Below are positions 26,635 to 35,464 of a DNA stretch of 64,000 nucleotides, one piece after another. Source of the DNA: HK1 sp965220535 (lineage in GTDB: Bacteria > Pseudomonadota > Gammaproteobacteria > HK1); assembly GCA_965220535.1 (NCBI GenBank), contig OZ244833.1, positions 3,720,001 to 3,784,000 on the forward strand, read 5' to 3'. Positions within the stretch are counted from its first letter, which is position 1; every line of letters begins with the position of its first letter. The translations under genes and the position numbers were made by a program. Under the pieces are notes generated by a model. That model was not told where the DNA came from. It worked only from the letters and a program-made list of their open reading frames with translations, and made no database searches.

Positions 26635-27681
26635 CTAACTCACGCTGATACGAGGATTGAGATAGACATAGCCGATATCGGATATGAGCTGGGTCAGCAG
26701 CACCAAGACCACCCCGACCACGGAAATTCCGAGCAGGAGTTCGATATCGTTATTCGAGGCGGCCTCGACCAAGGCCCACCCGACCCCTTTGTAGTTGAAT
26801 ATCTTTTCGACGATGACCACCCCGTTCAAAAGCCAGGGAAACTGCAGCATGATCACCGTGAAGGGGGCGATCAGCGCGTTGCGCAAAGCATGTCCGATCA
26901 CGATATTGTGGAACGCGACCCCTTTCAATCGCGCGGTGCGGATGTACTGGGTGGTCATGACTTCGGCCATCGAAGCCCGAGTCATGCGGGCGATATAGCC
27001 GGTGCCGTAAAGCGCGATGGTGATGACCGGCAGGAAGAAATTCTCGAAGTTCGGATTTTCCATCGCCGAGGTGGCCGTGCCTTTGAACCATTTGAGGCCG
27101 GTCGCGGTGGAAGCGAACAAGGCGATCAGGATGACGCCGGAGACGTATTCGGGGGTTGCGGTGGTGCCGATGGCGAAGGTGGAAAGAGAGCGGTCGAGTT
27201 TGCTGCTCTCGCGCATGCCCGCCAGCACACCCAAGATCAACGCCGCCGGCACCATCACGATCATCACCCAGAACATCAAGACGCCGGTCAGGCCCAAGCG
27301 CGTTCCGATGATATCGGAGACTTCGTCCTGAAAGCGGGTGGAATTCCCCCAGTCCCCTTGTAAAACGCCGCAGTATTTGGCGATATCTTCGAGCGCTTGC
27401 CCCGGTTTTTGGCAGCGCGCTCTGACGACGCCGTCGGGGGCTTCGATGACGTAGCCCGGTACCACGCCGACCCACTCCCCGTATTTGACGAAGATATTCC
27501 GGTCGTAACCGCGATTGGCCAGCCAGCGCTCGACTTGCGCATCGCTCATGCGCATATCGGCCTGGGTTTTGGCGAGGTTGGTGAGCAGAGGGGGGAGGTT
27601 GGTCAGAAAAAAGACGATGAAGGTCAGGCATAAAGCCGTCAGAATCATCACCCCCGCTCGACGCAGGATAAAAGAGAGCAT
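26635..27681 (-). CDS. Peptide-type ABC transporter permease (DppB type)
   Basis: A 348-residue permease with the family start LSFILRRAGVMILTALCLTF, a periplasmic stretch (about 30-120) longer than average and containing two cysteines, and the cytoplasmic EAA loop MTTQYIRTARLKGVAF. The C-terminal YLNPRISVS matches the usual DPRIR-type ending. First permease of the operon, following the binding-protein gene across a strong hairpin. Confidence 0.94.
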   Translation of the reverse strand: MLSFILRRAGVMILTALCLTFIVFFLTNLPPLLTNLAKTQADMRMSDAQVERWLANRGYDRNIFVKYGEWVGVVPGYVIEAPDGVVRARCQKPGQALEDIAKYCGVLQGDWGNSTRFQDEVSDIIGTRLGLTGVLMFWVMIVMVPAALILGVLAGMRESSKLDRSLSTFAIGTTATPEYVSGVILIALFASTATGLKWFKGTATSAMENPNFENFFLPVITIALYGTGYIARMTRASMAEVMTTQYIRTARLKGVAFHNIVIGHALRNALIAPFTVIMLQFPWLLNGVVIVEKIFNYKGVGWALVEAASNNDIELLLGISVVGVVLVLLTQLISDIGYVYLNPRISVS

Positions 27682-27725
27682 CGAATCTCTCGTGAGTCTC
27701 GACGATGCGTTGACATCGAGTCGAC

Positions 27726-27757
27726 ATCGAGGGGGCGTCAGGCGACGCCCCCTCGAT
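27726..27757 (-). terminator. Intra-operon hairpin after the binding-protein gene
   Basis: A perfect 14-bp stem with a 4-base loop (27726-27739 with 27744-27757) lies in the 100-base gap between the binding-protein stop and the first permease. Such hairpins are known to protect binding-protein mRNA or partly terminate, giving more binding protein than permease. An 11-bp duplication (gacatcgagtc) abuts it at 27712-27733. Confidence 0.7.
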
Positions 27758-27782
27758 ATCGATCAACGCAGCGACAAAGGCC

Positions 27783-29438
27783 TCAGGCGAGACTCCACTT
27801 GTAATGATGGTGCTCGAAAGCGACGTGCATGTCGACATCCACGACCCTGTCGGTCGCATGGCGATAGAGCGAGCGCCAATAGGGCTGGATGGTGACCCCT
27901 TCGTCTTGGATCAATTTCTCGCCTTTGGCAGCGATCTCGCGTCGCTTGTCGGCATCGGCGATCGACAGCGCCTCTTTGAGCAGCGCATCGAATTCCGCGC
28001 TGGCCCAGCCGAACTCGTTCCAATCCTCGCCCGATCGATAGGCCAAAGCCCAGACTTGGACCCCCAGCGGTCGCTGGTTCCAGTTGGTGCTCGAGAAGGG
28101 GTATTTAGCCCAGTCGTTCCAAAAGGTCGAGCCGGGCAGTACCGTGCGTTTGACCTTGATGCCGGCATCGCGCAGCTGGGCAGCAACGGCGTCGGTGGTA
28201 TTGCGGCGCCAGTCGTCGTCGATCGACATGAGTTCGTGTTCGAAATCGGCCATGTCCGCTTCTTGCAACAGCGACATCGCCATTTTGCGGTTGACCTCCT
28301 GCTTCGGCAGGGGAGCGTATTCGGGGTGTATCGGCCCGACGTGGTGGTTTTCGGCCACGGCCCCGCGGTTGCCGTAGCCCAGCTCCAGCAACACTTCGTT
28401 GTCCACCGCCATTTGCAATGCCTGCCGCACGCGCTTGTCGGCGTAAGGACGAAAGCCCTCGATTTCGGCGAGCTGGTTGGGACGGATCACGATGGTGGAC
28501 ATCGTGGTGACCTCGTATTTTCTTAGACCGAGATCGTCGAAGACATCGATGAATTCGCCCACCGATTCGTAGACCGTATCGATTTCCTCGCTTTCGAAGG
28601 CGGCGAGCCAAGCCGAGGGCTCGGTGCCGTAATCGATATATTCGATGCGATCCAGATAGGGTCCGCCATAGACCTCGGTGCCCCACCACTTGCGATCTTT
28701 GCGCTCCAAGACCGCCTTGACCCCGACGTCGAGCTGCACAAGTTTATAAGGCCCGGTGCCGACGGCATTCATCGTATCCCCGTTGTAGCTCGGGTGCACG
28801 ATCCCCGCCGGATAGTCGGAAAAACCGGCGATCAGCGAGATATCGGGACTCGGAAGTCGAAGCATCAAGGTGTGATCGTTCATCACCTTGATGACCCCGG
28901 CCTTGACGCGTTGGGTGCTCTCGTCGATCAGGGTTCCCATACGCCCCGCCATCGAGTTGCCCTCGGCATCCTTCTCGCACCAACGTTCGATATTGAAGGC
29001 TATGTGCTCGGCGGTGAGCATATCGCCGTTATCCCATTCGACGCCTTTGCGTACGTTCAGGGTGTAGACGGTGGCGTCGTCGTTGATATCCCAAGAATCG
29101 AGCAGCATCGGGCGGAAAGTCCCGTCGTTGTTGTACTCGACGAGGTATTCCAAATTGCCGCGGGATTCGTTCCCGATCTCGCTCCAATCGAAGGTACGGG
29201 TATCTTTGAGTTCGCGCACGCTCATTTGCACCCGGATCGTGCCGCCTTTTTTCTTGGCGTGTCCGTCGGCGAGAACGGGGGGGGCGAGGCCGATCAGGCC
29301 ATAAGCGGCGGTGGCGCCGATACCCAAACTCGTGGCGCGGGCGAGGAACTCTCGGCGGCCGAGTTGGCCGGCTCGGTGTTCGCGGGCGTACATTTCGGCG
29401 GCCGGATGGCGAAGTCTCCATTTCGGATGTTCAGGCAT
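27783..29438 (-). CDS. Family 5 extracellular peptide-binding protein with Tat-type signal
   Basis: A 551-residue DppA/OppA-like solute-binding protein. The N-terminus carries RREFLARATSLGIGATAAYG followed by a hydrophobic stretch and an ADG cleavage-like site, i.e. a twin-arginine signal, so the protein may be exported folded. Core family features include DATVYTLNVRKGVEWDNGD, AVGTGPYKLV and VRQALQMAVDNEVLL. ATG 29438 is preceded by an AGGAGGAGG-type site. It is the first gene of a four-gene operon (binding protein, two permeases, fused ATPase). Substrate could be peptide, or another molecule used by this family such as opines or nickel chelates. Confidence 0.93.
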   Translation of the reverse strand: MPEHPKWRLRHPAAEMYAREHRAGQLGRREFLARATSLGIGATAAYGLIGLAPPVLADGHAKKKGGTIRVQMSVRELKDTRTFDWSEIGNESRGNLEYLVEYNNDGTFRPMLLDSWDINDDATVYTLNVRKGVEWDNGDMLTAEHIAFNIERWCEKDAEGNSMAGRMGTLIDESTQRVKAGVIKVMNDHTLMLRLPSPDISLIAGFSDYPAGIVHPSYNGDTMNAVGTGPYKLVQLDVGVKAVLERKDRKWWGTEVYGGPYLDRIEYIDYGTEPSAWLAAFESEEIDTVYESVGEFIDVFDDLGLRKYEVTTMSTIVIRPNQLAEIEGFRPYADKRVRQALQMAVDNEVLLELGYGNRGAVAENHHVGPIHPEYAPLPKQEVNRKMAMSLLQEADMADFEHELMSIDDDWRRNTTDAVAAQLRDAGIKVKRTVLPGSTFWNDWAKYPFSSTNWNQRPLGVQVWALAYRSGEDWNEFGWASAEFDALLKEALSIADADKRREIAAKGEKLIQDEGVTIQPYWRSLYRHATDRVVDVDMHVAFEHHHYKWSLA

Positions 29439-29825
29439 TTTCTTCCTCCTCCTTGAGTCAAGGATTGTCGTTCAGTGTTTGTTATTCTTAATCTTTGGCT
29501 CGCCATCGACCTTCGTGAAATCGATCTAATCGATCTTTAAAAGCGAGCGCTTCGATGATATTGGCGGTAGATGATACGCGAAAATGCCTTTTCCTGTTTC
29601 GAAGCCCTCGGCCATCGCCGGATCCGTCCGAAACAAGACGCGCTTCGAAGCGCTCATTCAAGGGAAATGCAGAGTTGTTTCGAGATTCGACCTCGAGGAT
29701 CGAAGGCCGGGAATTCGTATCGACGGCATGGCATCCCCCTCGACTTCGCGGTCTAGGGGGATTGCCTCGTCGAGTTTTCGCCGAAGGGAAAAAGCCCCTT
29801 GGAAGGGAGCCGCCGGGCCGGACCT
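29439..29825. other. Upstream region of the ABC operon
   Basis: About 390 bases without a supported gene. The part nearest the operon (about 29470-29545) is AT-rich and is the probable promoter area for the leftward operon, but no unambiguous promoter hexamers are visible. Confidence 0.45.
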
Positions 29826-30563
29826 TTATCGGGTCTTGCCTGCCTGACGCAGGCGCTCGTAGGCGGCTTTGATTTGGCGCGTCTTTTCGTTGGCGATGCG
29901 GATTATTTCTTCCGGCAGATCTTTCGAGACCAACTTGTCCGGATGGTAGCGGTTCATCAGCCGCTTATAGGCCCGTTTGATTTCCTCCCCCGAACAACCC
30001 TCCTCCAACTCGAGCACGCTATAAGCCCAGTCGGTCGAGGGGGCACCGGATTCGGCTTGTAAGATGGCATCCACGGTGCCCGAGGGAAGCCCCAGCCGGT
30101 GTTGGATATATTCGAGGATCGAACGCTCGCGGGGATGCACATTCCCGTCGGCCTTGGCGGTCTCTATTTGAATGTTAACGAAGGCCTCGATAAGCCTCGG
30201 GTCTGTGCATTCCTCGATCAGATGATCGAGAAACTTGTCGAGTATGACCGGTGAATCGCTCCCGTCGGCGAATAGGTTGAGGGCGAGATCGCTCTCTTCC
30301 GCATCAAGCTCCATCATCTCCATCAGGGACTGTCTAAAGTCGATTTCCTCTCGGGAAACCGCGCCGTCGGCTTTGGAAATATGCCCCATCACCCAAAAAA
30401 CGGCGATGAAGAAAGCGAACTGCGATCGTTGTTCACGGTCCAAGCCCTCGGCCGCCGCTTGGTCGAACCAAAGGTGGCCCATGGCGGCACCGGCTACCGC
30501 TCCGACCGGGCCGCCGACGAGGAATCCCGCTCCTCCCCCGAGGATTTTTCCGATCAGGCTCAT
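29826..30563 (-). CDS. DjlA-like co-chaperone (TerB + J domain), copy 1
   Basis: A 245-residue protein with a glycine-rich N-terminal membrane-like segment (GGGAGFLVGGPVGAVAGAAMG), a TerB-type helical domain (about 45-160: FFIAVFWVMGHISKADGAVSREEI) and a C-terminal J domain (about 180-245) with the Hsp70-activating HPD in MNRYHPDKLVSKDLPEE. This is the DjlA arrangement: inner-membrane DnaJ-like protein that stimulates DnaK. A paralogue with the same layout follows on the other side of a 244-base gap. Function in the cell is inferred from family only. Confidence 0.92.
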   Translation of the reverse strand: MSLIGKILGGGAGFLVGGPVGAVAGAAMGHLWFDQAAAEGLDREQRSQFAFFIAVFWVMGHISKADGAVSREEIDFRQSLMEMMELDAEESDLALNLFADGSDSPVILDKFLDHLIEECTDPRLIEAFVNIQIETAKADGNVHPRERSILEYIQHRLGLPSGTVDAILQAESGAPSTDWAYSVLELEEGCSGEEIKRAYKRLMNRYHPDKLVSKDLPEEIIRIANEKTRQIKAAYERLRQAGKTR

Positions 30564-30629
30564 GGTTTCGCGTTCTTTCGGGTTTTGATTGCCGGGCTCT
30601 TTCTAAGGATCAAAAAGACGCGCTCTCTT

Positions 30630-30663
30630 GGATGCTTTCCGGGATGCTTCCCGGATGCTTCGT
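30630..30663. repeat. 11-12-bp tandem repeat, 3 copies, between the djlA-like genes
   Basis: Units ggatgctttccg, ggatgcttccc and ggatgcttcgt follow each other in the gap between the two DjlA-like genes. Confidence 0.85.
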
Positions 30664-30807
30664 TGCCGCGCCCGGCGCAAGCCAGAGGGCTCGACGATGC
30701 AATGCGGGCGCCTACCGCTGCCGTCGAAGGGAGAATATCCGAGCCTTGCGCTCCGCCGGCGGTCGCAAGGGCGTTTCGAAGATCGAAGCCAAAAGCGCCG
30801 CCGGCCC

Positions 30808-31581
30808 TCATTTCGTGCCGCGCACCTGACGCAGATGCTCGTAGGCGGCCTTGATTTCGCGCGCTTTTTCGGTGGCCATACGCATCATCTCGTCCGGCAG
30901 GCCCTTCGAGGCCAGTTTATCCGGATGGTAGCGGTTCATCATCCGTCGGTAGGATCGTTTGAGATCCTCGTCCGAGCAGTCTTCTTTCAGTTCGAGCAGG
31001 GCGTAGGCCTCGTCGGTCGAGGAACTGTCCGAATCGACCCCCGTCGAGGTGTGGGCTTCGCGCAGCATCGCTTCCAGCGTTCCCGAAGGAAGACGAAGCC
31101 GTTGGCAGATATGCTCCAAGACCCGGCGCTCGGCGGGATGCAAGGAGCCGTCGACTATCGCCGTATCGATCTGGATTTCGACGAATGCGCGAATGATGTT
31201 GGAGCCTCGGCATTCCTCTCGCAGCTGGTCGAGAACTTCGTCGAGCGGGATCTCCGAATCGCGCCCCTGGCGGAAAAGATTGCGGGCGAATTCGCGGGAC
31301 TGCGGATCGAAGTCCCACTGATCCATGACCTCCTTGGCCATGTCGACCTCTTCTCGGGTGACTCGACCGTCGGCCTTGGCGATATGACCCATCACATAGA
31401 AGGTGGCGGTGAAGAAAGCGAGCTTCGCTTGGTCCGGATCGGCCTCGGCTCGTTCGGCGTCGGCTCGGGCGGCCGCCTTGTCGAAGAACTGATGCCCCAA
31501 GGTCGCGCCGACCAAGGCTCCGAGCGGTCCGCCGAAACTGAATCCCGCCACGCCTCCGAGGATTTTTCCGAGCCAGCTCAT
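30808..31581 (-). CDS. DjlA-like co-chaperone (TerB + J domain), copy 2
   Basis: A 257-residue paralogue of the neighbouring gene, with the same order of parts: glycine-rich N-terminal segment (GGVAGFSFGGPLGALVGATLG), TerB domain with FYVMGHIAKADGRVTREEVD, and a J domain with MNRYHPDKLASKGLPDEM. It has a slightly longer linker (HTSTGVDSDSSSTDE). The two copies are clearly diverged along their whole length, so the duplication is not recent and both are probably functional. Most relatives carry one djlA. Confidence 0.92.
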   Translation of the reverse strand: MSWLGKILGGVAGFSFGGPLGALVGATLGHQFFDKAAARADAERAEADPDQAKLAFFTATFYVMGHIAKADGRVTREEVDMAKEVMDQWDFDPQSREFARNLFRQGRDSEIPLDEVLDQLREECRGSNIIRAFVEIQIDTAIVDGSLHPAERRVLEHICQRLRLPSGTLEAMLREAHTSTGVDSDSSSTDEAYALLELKEDCSDEDLKRSYRRMMNRYHPDKLASKGLPDEMMRMATEKAREIKAAYEHLRQVRGTK

Positions 31582-31611
31582 GGTTTCTATCCCTTTGTTC
31601 TTGGTTGTCGG

Positions 31612-31663
31612 GGTTTTCGAACAAGGTTTTCGAACGAGGCTATCGAACGAATCTATCGAGCGA
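31612..31663. repeat. 13-bp tandem repeat, 4 copies
   Basis: Four exact-length units (ggttttcgaacaa, ggttttcgaacga, ggctatcgaacga, atctatcgagcga) lie between the second DjlA-like gene and the deacetylase-family gene. Substitutions accumulate progressively from left to right. Confidence 0.93.
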
Positions 31664-31675
31664 GGGGCGGATCGA

Positions 31676-32626
31676 TCATGCGCCTCGTTGCATCAGGCTG
31701 CGCAAATGAGCCTCGATGCAAAGGGGGAGGGCATCGATGTTGTAGCCGCCTTCGAGGATCGACAAGACCTTGGCGCTCCCGCGGGCATCGGCCGCTTCCA
31801 CAATCCTGTCGGTCATCCAAGCGAAACATTCCGTGCTCAGCCGAATCTGAGCCAGCGGATCGGCGACATGGGCATCGAAACCGGCGGAGAGGATGACGAA
31901 TTCCGGTGCGAACTTTGAAATGGCGGGCAGAAGGCGCGCAGCGAAGGCCTCTTTATATTCCTCGTCCCCCGCCCCCGCGGGCATCGGACAGTTGACGGTG
32001 GCTCCGGAACCCTTGCCGATTCCGGTTTCCGATGCCGCTCCGGTGCCGGGGTAGTAGGGGTATTGGTGGATGCTGGCGTACATCACGGAAGGGTCGTCTT
32101 CGAAAGAATGCTGGGTGCCGTTTCCGTGGTGGACGTCGAAGTCCAAGATCAGCACCTTGTCGATGCCGTGGGTGCGTTGGAGATACCTTGCGGCGATGGC
32201 CACGTTGTTGAACAGGCAAAATCCGAGCGCACCGTTTCGTTCGGCGTGATGGCCGGGAGGGCGACTGAGGATGAATCCGTTGTCGACCTCGGCATCGACG
32301 ATCGAGTCCGCAAGGGTCAAAGCGCTGCCGACGGCGAGACGGGCGATATCGCAGCTTCGTTTCGAGACGCCGACATCGGCTACATCGAGGAAAGGCGCCC
32401 CGGCCTCGCAGACCTGTTGCGCTCTTGCGATATACGAGGAGTCATGGATGGTCTCGATCCACATCGGATCCGCGGCTTTCGGCTCGATGGAGACGAGATC
32501 GTCGAACCACTCCAAGCCCTGCAGATGGCTCATGGTCGCGCTCAAACGCTCCTTGCGCTCCGGATGACCGTGGCCCGTATCATGTTCGAGGAAATCGGGG
32601 TCGTAGATGAAACCGGTCCGCATCAT
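31676..32626 (-). CDS. Histone deacetylase / acetoin utilization family protein
   Basis: A 316-residue zinc deacetylase-fold protein. Catalytic elements: RPPGHHAERNG (paired histidines), ILDFDVHHGNGTQ (zinc-binding D and H), LSAGFDAHVADP (zinc D) and LEGGYN. In bacteria these enzymes act on acetylpolyamines, acetylated proteins such as acetyl-CoA synthetase, or unknown amides; the substrate here is not predictable. ATG 32626 gives the typical MMRTGFIYDPDFLEHDTGHGHPE start. Confidence 0.94.
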   Translation of the reverse strand: MMRTGFIYDPDFLEHDTGHGHPERKERLSATMSHLQGLEWFDDLVSIEPKAADPMWIETIHDSSYIARAQQVCEAGAPFLDVADVGVSKRSCDIARLAVGSALTLADSIVDAEVDNGFILSRPPGHHAERNGALGFCLFNNVAIAARYLQRTHGIDKVLILDFDVHHGNGTQHSFEDDPSVMYASIHQYPYYPGTGAASETGIGKGSGATVNCPMPAGAGDEEYKEAFAARLLPAISKFAPEFVILSAGFDAHVADPLAQIRLSTECFAWMTDRIVEAADARGSAKVLSILEGGYNIDALPLCIEAHLRSLMQRGA

Positions 32627-32688
32627 GGTCGTTCACCTTCGGTGAGGGTTCGATAAGAATCGAGATGGCGAAAGGGCAAGAAAACTCA

Positions 32689-32716
32689 AGGAGGAGACGA
32701 GGAGGAGACGAGGAGC
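32689..32716. repeat. 11-bp tandem repeat, 2.5 copies
   Basis: The unit aggaggagacg occurs twice perfectly and then in part, between the deacetylase-family and carbonic-anhydrase-family genes. Confidence 0.85.
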
Positions 32717-32786
32717 GTCGCCGACGAAAGCCCGTCGGGGAAACGCGCTTCGACCTCGGACTCATCGAAGATCGGGCGCCGAAGAT

Positions 32787-33308
32787 CTAGCGCTGAACTT
32801 GCAATCGCTCCCGGTAAAGCCGGGATTTATCGATATAGTGCGAGGCGATGCGCTCGATATCGGCGACCTCCTCGTCGCTCAGCGTGCGCACGATACGCCC
32901 CGGGGAGCCGACCACCAACGATCGCTCCGGGATGATTTTTCCTTCGGGGACGAGAGCGTTGGCCCCGATCAAACTGCCCTTGCCGATCACCGCACGATTG
33001 AGCACCACCGCATTGATCCCGATCAGGCAGCCGTCTTCGACCGTGCAACCGTGCACGATCGCATGATGCCCGACACTCACCTTGCATCCGAGAACCAAGG
33101 GGACGCCCTCGTCGGCATGGAGGACGGCGCCGTCTTGGATATTCGAGCCTTCGCCGATGGTGATGAGATCGTTATCCCCTCGCACCACGCTGTTGAACCA
33201 AACACTCGTTTCGTGGCACAAAATGACCGATCCGATGACCGTCGCGTTATCGGCGACATAAAACTCGCCCCGGGTTTCGACCCGGCGATCACCTAACGAA
33301 TACAGCAT
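32787..33308 (-). CDS. Gamma-carbonic anhydrase family protein (YrdA type)
   Basis: A 173-residue left-handed beta-helix protein of hexapeptide repeats (for example VARIA-type turns around IGSVILCHETSVWFNSVVRGD and IGEGSNIQDGAVLHADEG). The metal-site histidines appear in GHHAIVHGCTVEDG and the upstream VLHAD. YrdA/PaaY-type proteins bind zinc and some have weak carbonic anhydrase or thioesterase activity; the role here is uncertain. Full length for the family. Confidence 0.93.
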   Translation of the reverse strand: MLYSLGDRRVETRGEFYVADNATVIGSVILCHETSVWFNSVVRGDNDLITIGEGSNIQDGAVLHADEGVPLVLGCKVSVGHHAIVHGCTVEDGCLIGINAVVLNRAVIGKGSLIGANALVPEGKIIPERSLVVGSPGRIVRTLSDEEVADIERIASHYIDKSRLYRERLQVQR

Positions 33309-33341
33309 CGGGTCATCTCCTTCGACGAGGGTCGATTCGCT

Positions 33342-33878
33342 TCACGCGATCATGCGGCAAAAGACTCGCGCGAGCAGACGGGAGTCGAGCAGGGCGCCGT
33401 GCCTGCCGCGACGGGAGTTATCCACCCCGTAGCGGGCGCATAGGGCATCGAGCGATGCTTTCTCTCCGGGATGGATGGACTTGGCGATTTGCACCGAGCA
33501 GACGATCACGGCGATTTCGTCCATCCGTTCTCGTCTTCCGGCGATCTCGAATTCCCGGTCCAAGAATCCCGTGTCGAAACGCGAATGATGGATGACGACC
33601 AGCGACCCTTCGACGAATTCGACGAACTCGTCCGCCTTCCACGCGAACCGCGGTCGGTCGGCAAGGAAACGCCTCGATAGACCGTGAACTCGAAAGGCAC
33701 TACTCGGGATATCTCGCTCGGGATCGAGGTAGGTATGGAATTCACGGCCGGTCGGATTGTAATTCCGATCGTACTCCACCGCCCCGATTTCGACGATGCG
33801 ATGGCCATACCCGGGGCTCAAACCCGTGGTTTCGGTATCGAGAAAAACGATACGATTCACTTCGTCCAAGGGATTCAC
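33342..33878 (-). CDS. dnaQ: DNA polymerase III epsilon-like 3'-5' exonuclease, lacking the C-terminal tail
   Basis: The DEDDh exonuclease core is complete: ExoI FLDTETTGLSPGYGHRIVEIGA, ExoII HHSRFDTGFLDREF and ExoIII RRGRHGALLDSRLLA with the catalytic histidine. Residues such as SLDALCARYGVDNS and GREFHTYLDPER match E. coli epsilon closely. The protein stops about ten residues after ExoIII, so the glutamine-rich linker and the segment that binds the polymerase alpha subunit are missing. The start is uncertain: I use GTG 33878, which gives an E. coli-like N-terminus, while the frame stays open to a GTG at 33959 inside a repeat. Confidence 0.85.
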   Translation of the reverse strand: MNPLDEVNRIVFLDTETTGLSPGYGHRIVEIGAVEYDRNYNPTGREFHTYLDPERDIPSSAFRVHGLSRRFLADRPRFAWKADEFVEFVEGSLVVIHHSRFDTGFLDREFEIAGRRERMDEIAVIVCSVQIAKSIHPGEKASLDALCARYGVDNSRRGRHGALLDSRLLARVFCRMIA

Positions 33879-33935
33879 GGTTTTGTTCGTATCGATCGTT
33901 GACGCTTTCGAAGTCGAATCGTCGGCGGGCGAGCT

Positions 33936-33969
33936 CCGCCACGTTTTTATAGCCGCCACGCTTTTATAG
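33936..33969. repeat. 17-bp duplication upstream of dnaQ
   Basis: ccgccacgtttttatag is followed directly by ccgccacgcttttatag, a two-copy 17-bp tandem repeat with one mismatch. Confidence 0.88.
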
Positions 33970-34334
33970 AATATCTTTGATCTCGCCTGCGGTGGAATCG
34001 TACCACCGAGGCGCGGATCCTTTCGCTCTTACGAGCCTTCGCTTTTTCGCAATCCCGGCGGCACGGCGGACGCCTCGCCGTTCGGGCCGGACAGCACCGG
34101 GCGAAGGCTTCGGTTTTTTCAAGCGGATACAAGGCTTCTCGGGCTCGGCGATCGAAAGACGGGTGATATTATCCCTCTCCCTTCGAGTTCGGAAGGAGCC
34201 GGGTGGACGCTATCGTGGCGCTATCGCGGCGCTATCGGGATCTCGGCGACCGTCCGCGGACCCGCCGAACCCAGGCTTCGGATGCGCCGCGCCCCGGCCA
34301 TGCCGATCCCCCGACCCTCCTTGAGGAGATATTC
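33970..34334. other. Divergent region between dnaQ-like and qor-like genes
   Basis: About 365 bases with no supported gene. An 11-bp unit is repeated three times at 34206-34238 (gacgctatcgt, ggcgctatcgc, ggcgctatcgg). The region must hold promoters for both directions; none is obvious. Confidence 0.5.
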
Positions 34335-35324
34335 ATGTCCAAGGCAATTCGAATCCATGAAACCGGCGCTCCCGAGGTCATGCGCTGGGAGGAGAGCGAG
34401 GTAGGCGATCCGGGTCCCGGGGAAATCCGGGTGCGCCACGAGGCCGTCGGCCTCAACTATATCGACGTCTATTTTCGCACCGGTCTTTATCCCGCCCCGT
34501 GGCAGCCTTTCACCCCCGGGCTCGAGGCCGCCGGAGTGGTGGAAGCGGTCGGGGAGGGCGTGGAGTCGCCGGCGGTCGGAGATCGCATCGCCTATGCCTC
34601 GCCCCCGATCGGAGCCTACGCCGAGCAACGCCTGATCCCCGCCGACAAGGTCGTCGAACTTCCCCCGGGCATCTCTTGCCGGCAGGCGGCGGCGATGATG
34701 CTGCAGGGCATGACCGCCGAATATCTGTTGCGTCGTACTTACGAAGTCAAGCCCGGCGACACCATTTTGTTTCATGCAGCGGCCGGAGGCGTGGGATTGA
34801 TCGCTTGTCAGTGGGCGAAATCCTTGGGGGCCAGGGTGATCGGCACCGTCGGCAGCGAGGAGAAAGCGGAGTTGGCCCGGGCCAACGGCTGCGATCATCC
34901 GATCGTCTATACCCGCGAGAATTTCGCCGAGCGGGTACGGGAGTTGACCGACGGCGCCGGGGTTCCCGTGGTTTACGACGCGGTGGGACGCGATACCTTC
35001 GAAGGCAGTTTGGATTGTCTCGCACCCCGCGGGATGTTGGTGAGTTTCGGCCAGTCGTCGGGGAAGATCGACCCCGTCGATATCGCGATGTTGGGCACCC
35101 GCGGCTCGCTTTTCCTGACCCGCCCGAGCCTGATGACCTATAACGCCGCTCGGGCCGATCTCGAAGAATCCGCGGCCGCGCTTTTCGATATCGTCGGCAG
35201 CGGTGCCGTGCAGATCAAGGTCAACCAAGTATTTCCCTTGGCGGAGGCGGCCGCGGCGCATCGGGAACTCGAAGCGCGTCGAACGACGGGCTCGACGGTA
35301 TTCGAAATTTCCTCGTCGGGCTAA
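34335..35324 (+). CDS. Quinone oxidoreductase (NADPH, zeta-crystallin type)
   Basis: A 329-residue zinc-free medium-chain dehydrogenase/reductase. Family segments: VGLNYIDVYFRTGLYP, PFTPGLEAAGVVEAVGEGV, and the NADPH-binding AAAGGVGLIACQWAKSLGARVIGT. It resembles E. coli Qor throughout its length, and reduces quinones by one electron in characterised members. The frame is open upstream, but ATG 34335 follows GAGGAGAT and gives the usual MSKAIRIHETGAPEVM. Stand-alone gene. Confidence 0.94.
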   Translation: MSKAIRIHETGAPEVMRWEESEVGDPGPGEIRVRHEAVGLNYIDVYFRTGLYPAPWQPFTPGLEAAGVVEAVGEGVESPAVGDRIAYASPPIGAYAEQRLIPADKVVELPPGISCRQAAAMMLQGMTAEYLLRRTYEVKPGDTILFHAAAGGVGLIACQWAKSLGARVIGTVGSEEKAELARANGCDHPIVYTRENFAERVRELTDGAGVPVVYDAVGRDTFEGSLDCLAPRGMLVSFGQSSGKIDPVDIAMLGTRGSLFLTRPSLMTYNAARADLEESAAALFDIVGSGAVQIKVNQVFPLAEAAAAHRELEARRTTGSTVFEISSSG

Positions 35325-35464
35325 AGTGGGTGTATCGATGCCCTCGCCGGTGCGCTTCGATATCAGGCTTTTTCCGTGCCGGAAGGTGTCGGTGTCCGTG
35401 CCGGGGTCGCTTTTCGTGGTCGCCCCTTCGAGGCGGCGGTGAGCGAGAAGGCGGAAAAGAGCGG

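Noticed and set aside
25522..27363. 613-codon open frame antisense to both peptide-transporter permeases
   Set aside because: Highly charged, domain-less and fully covered by two clear permease genes on the other strand.
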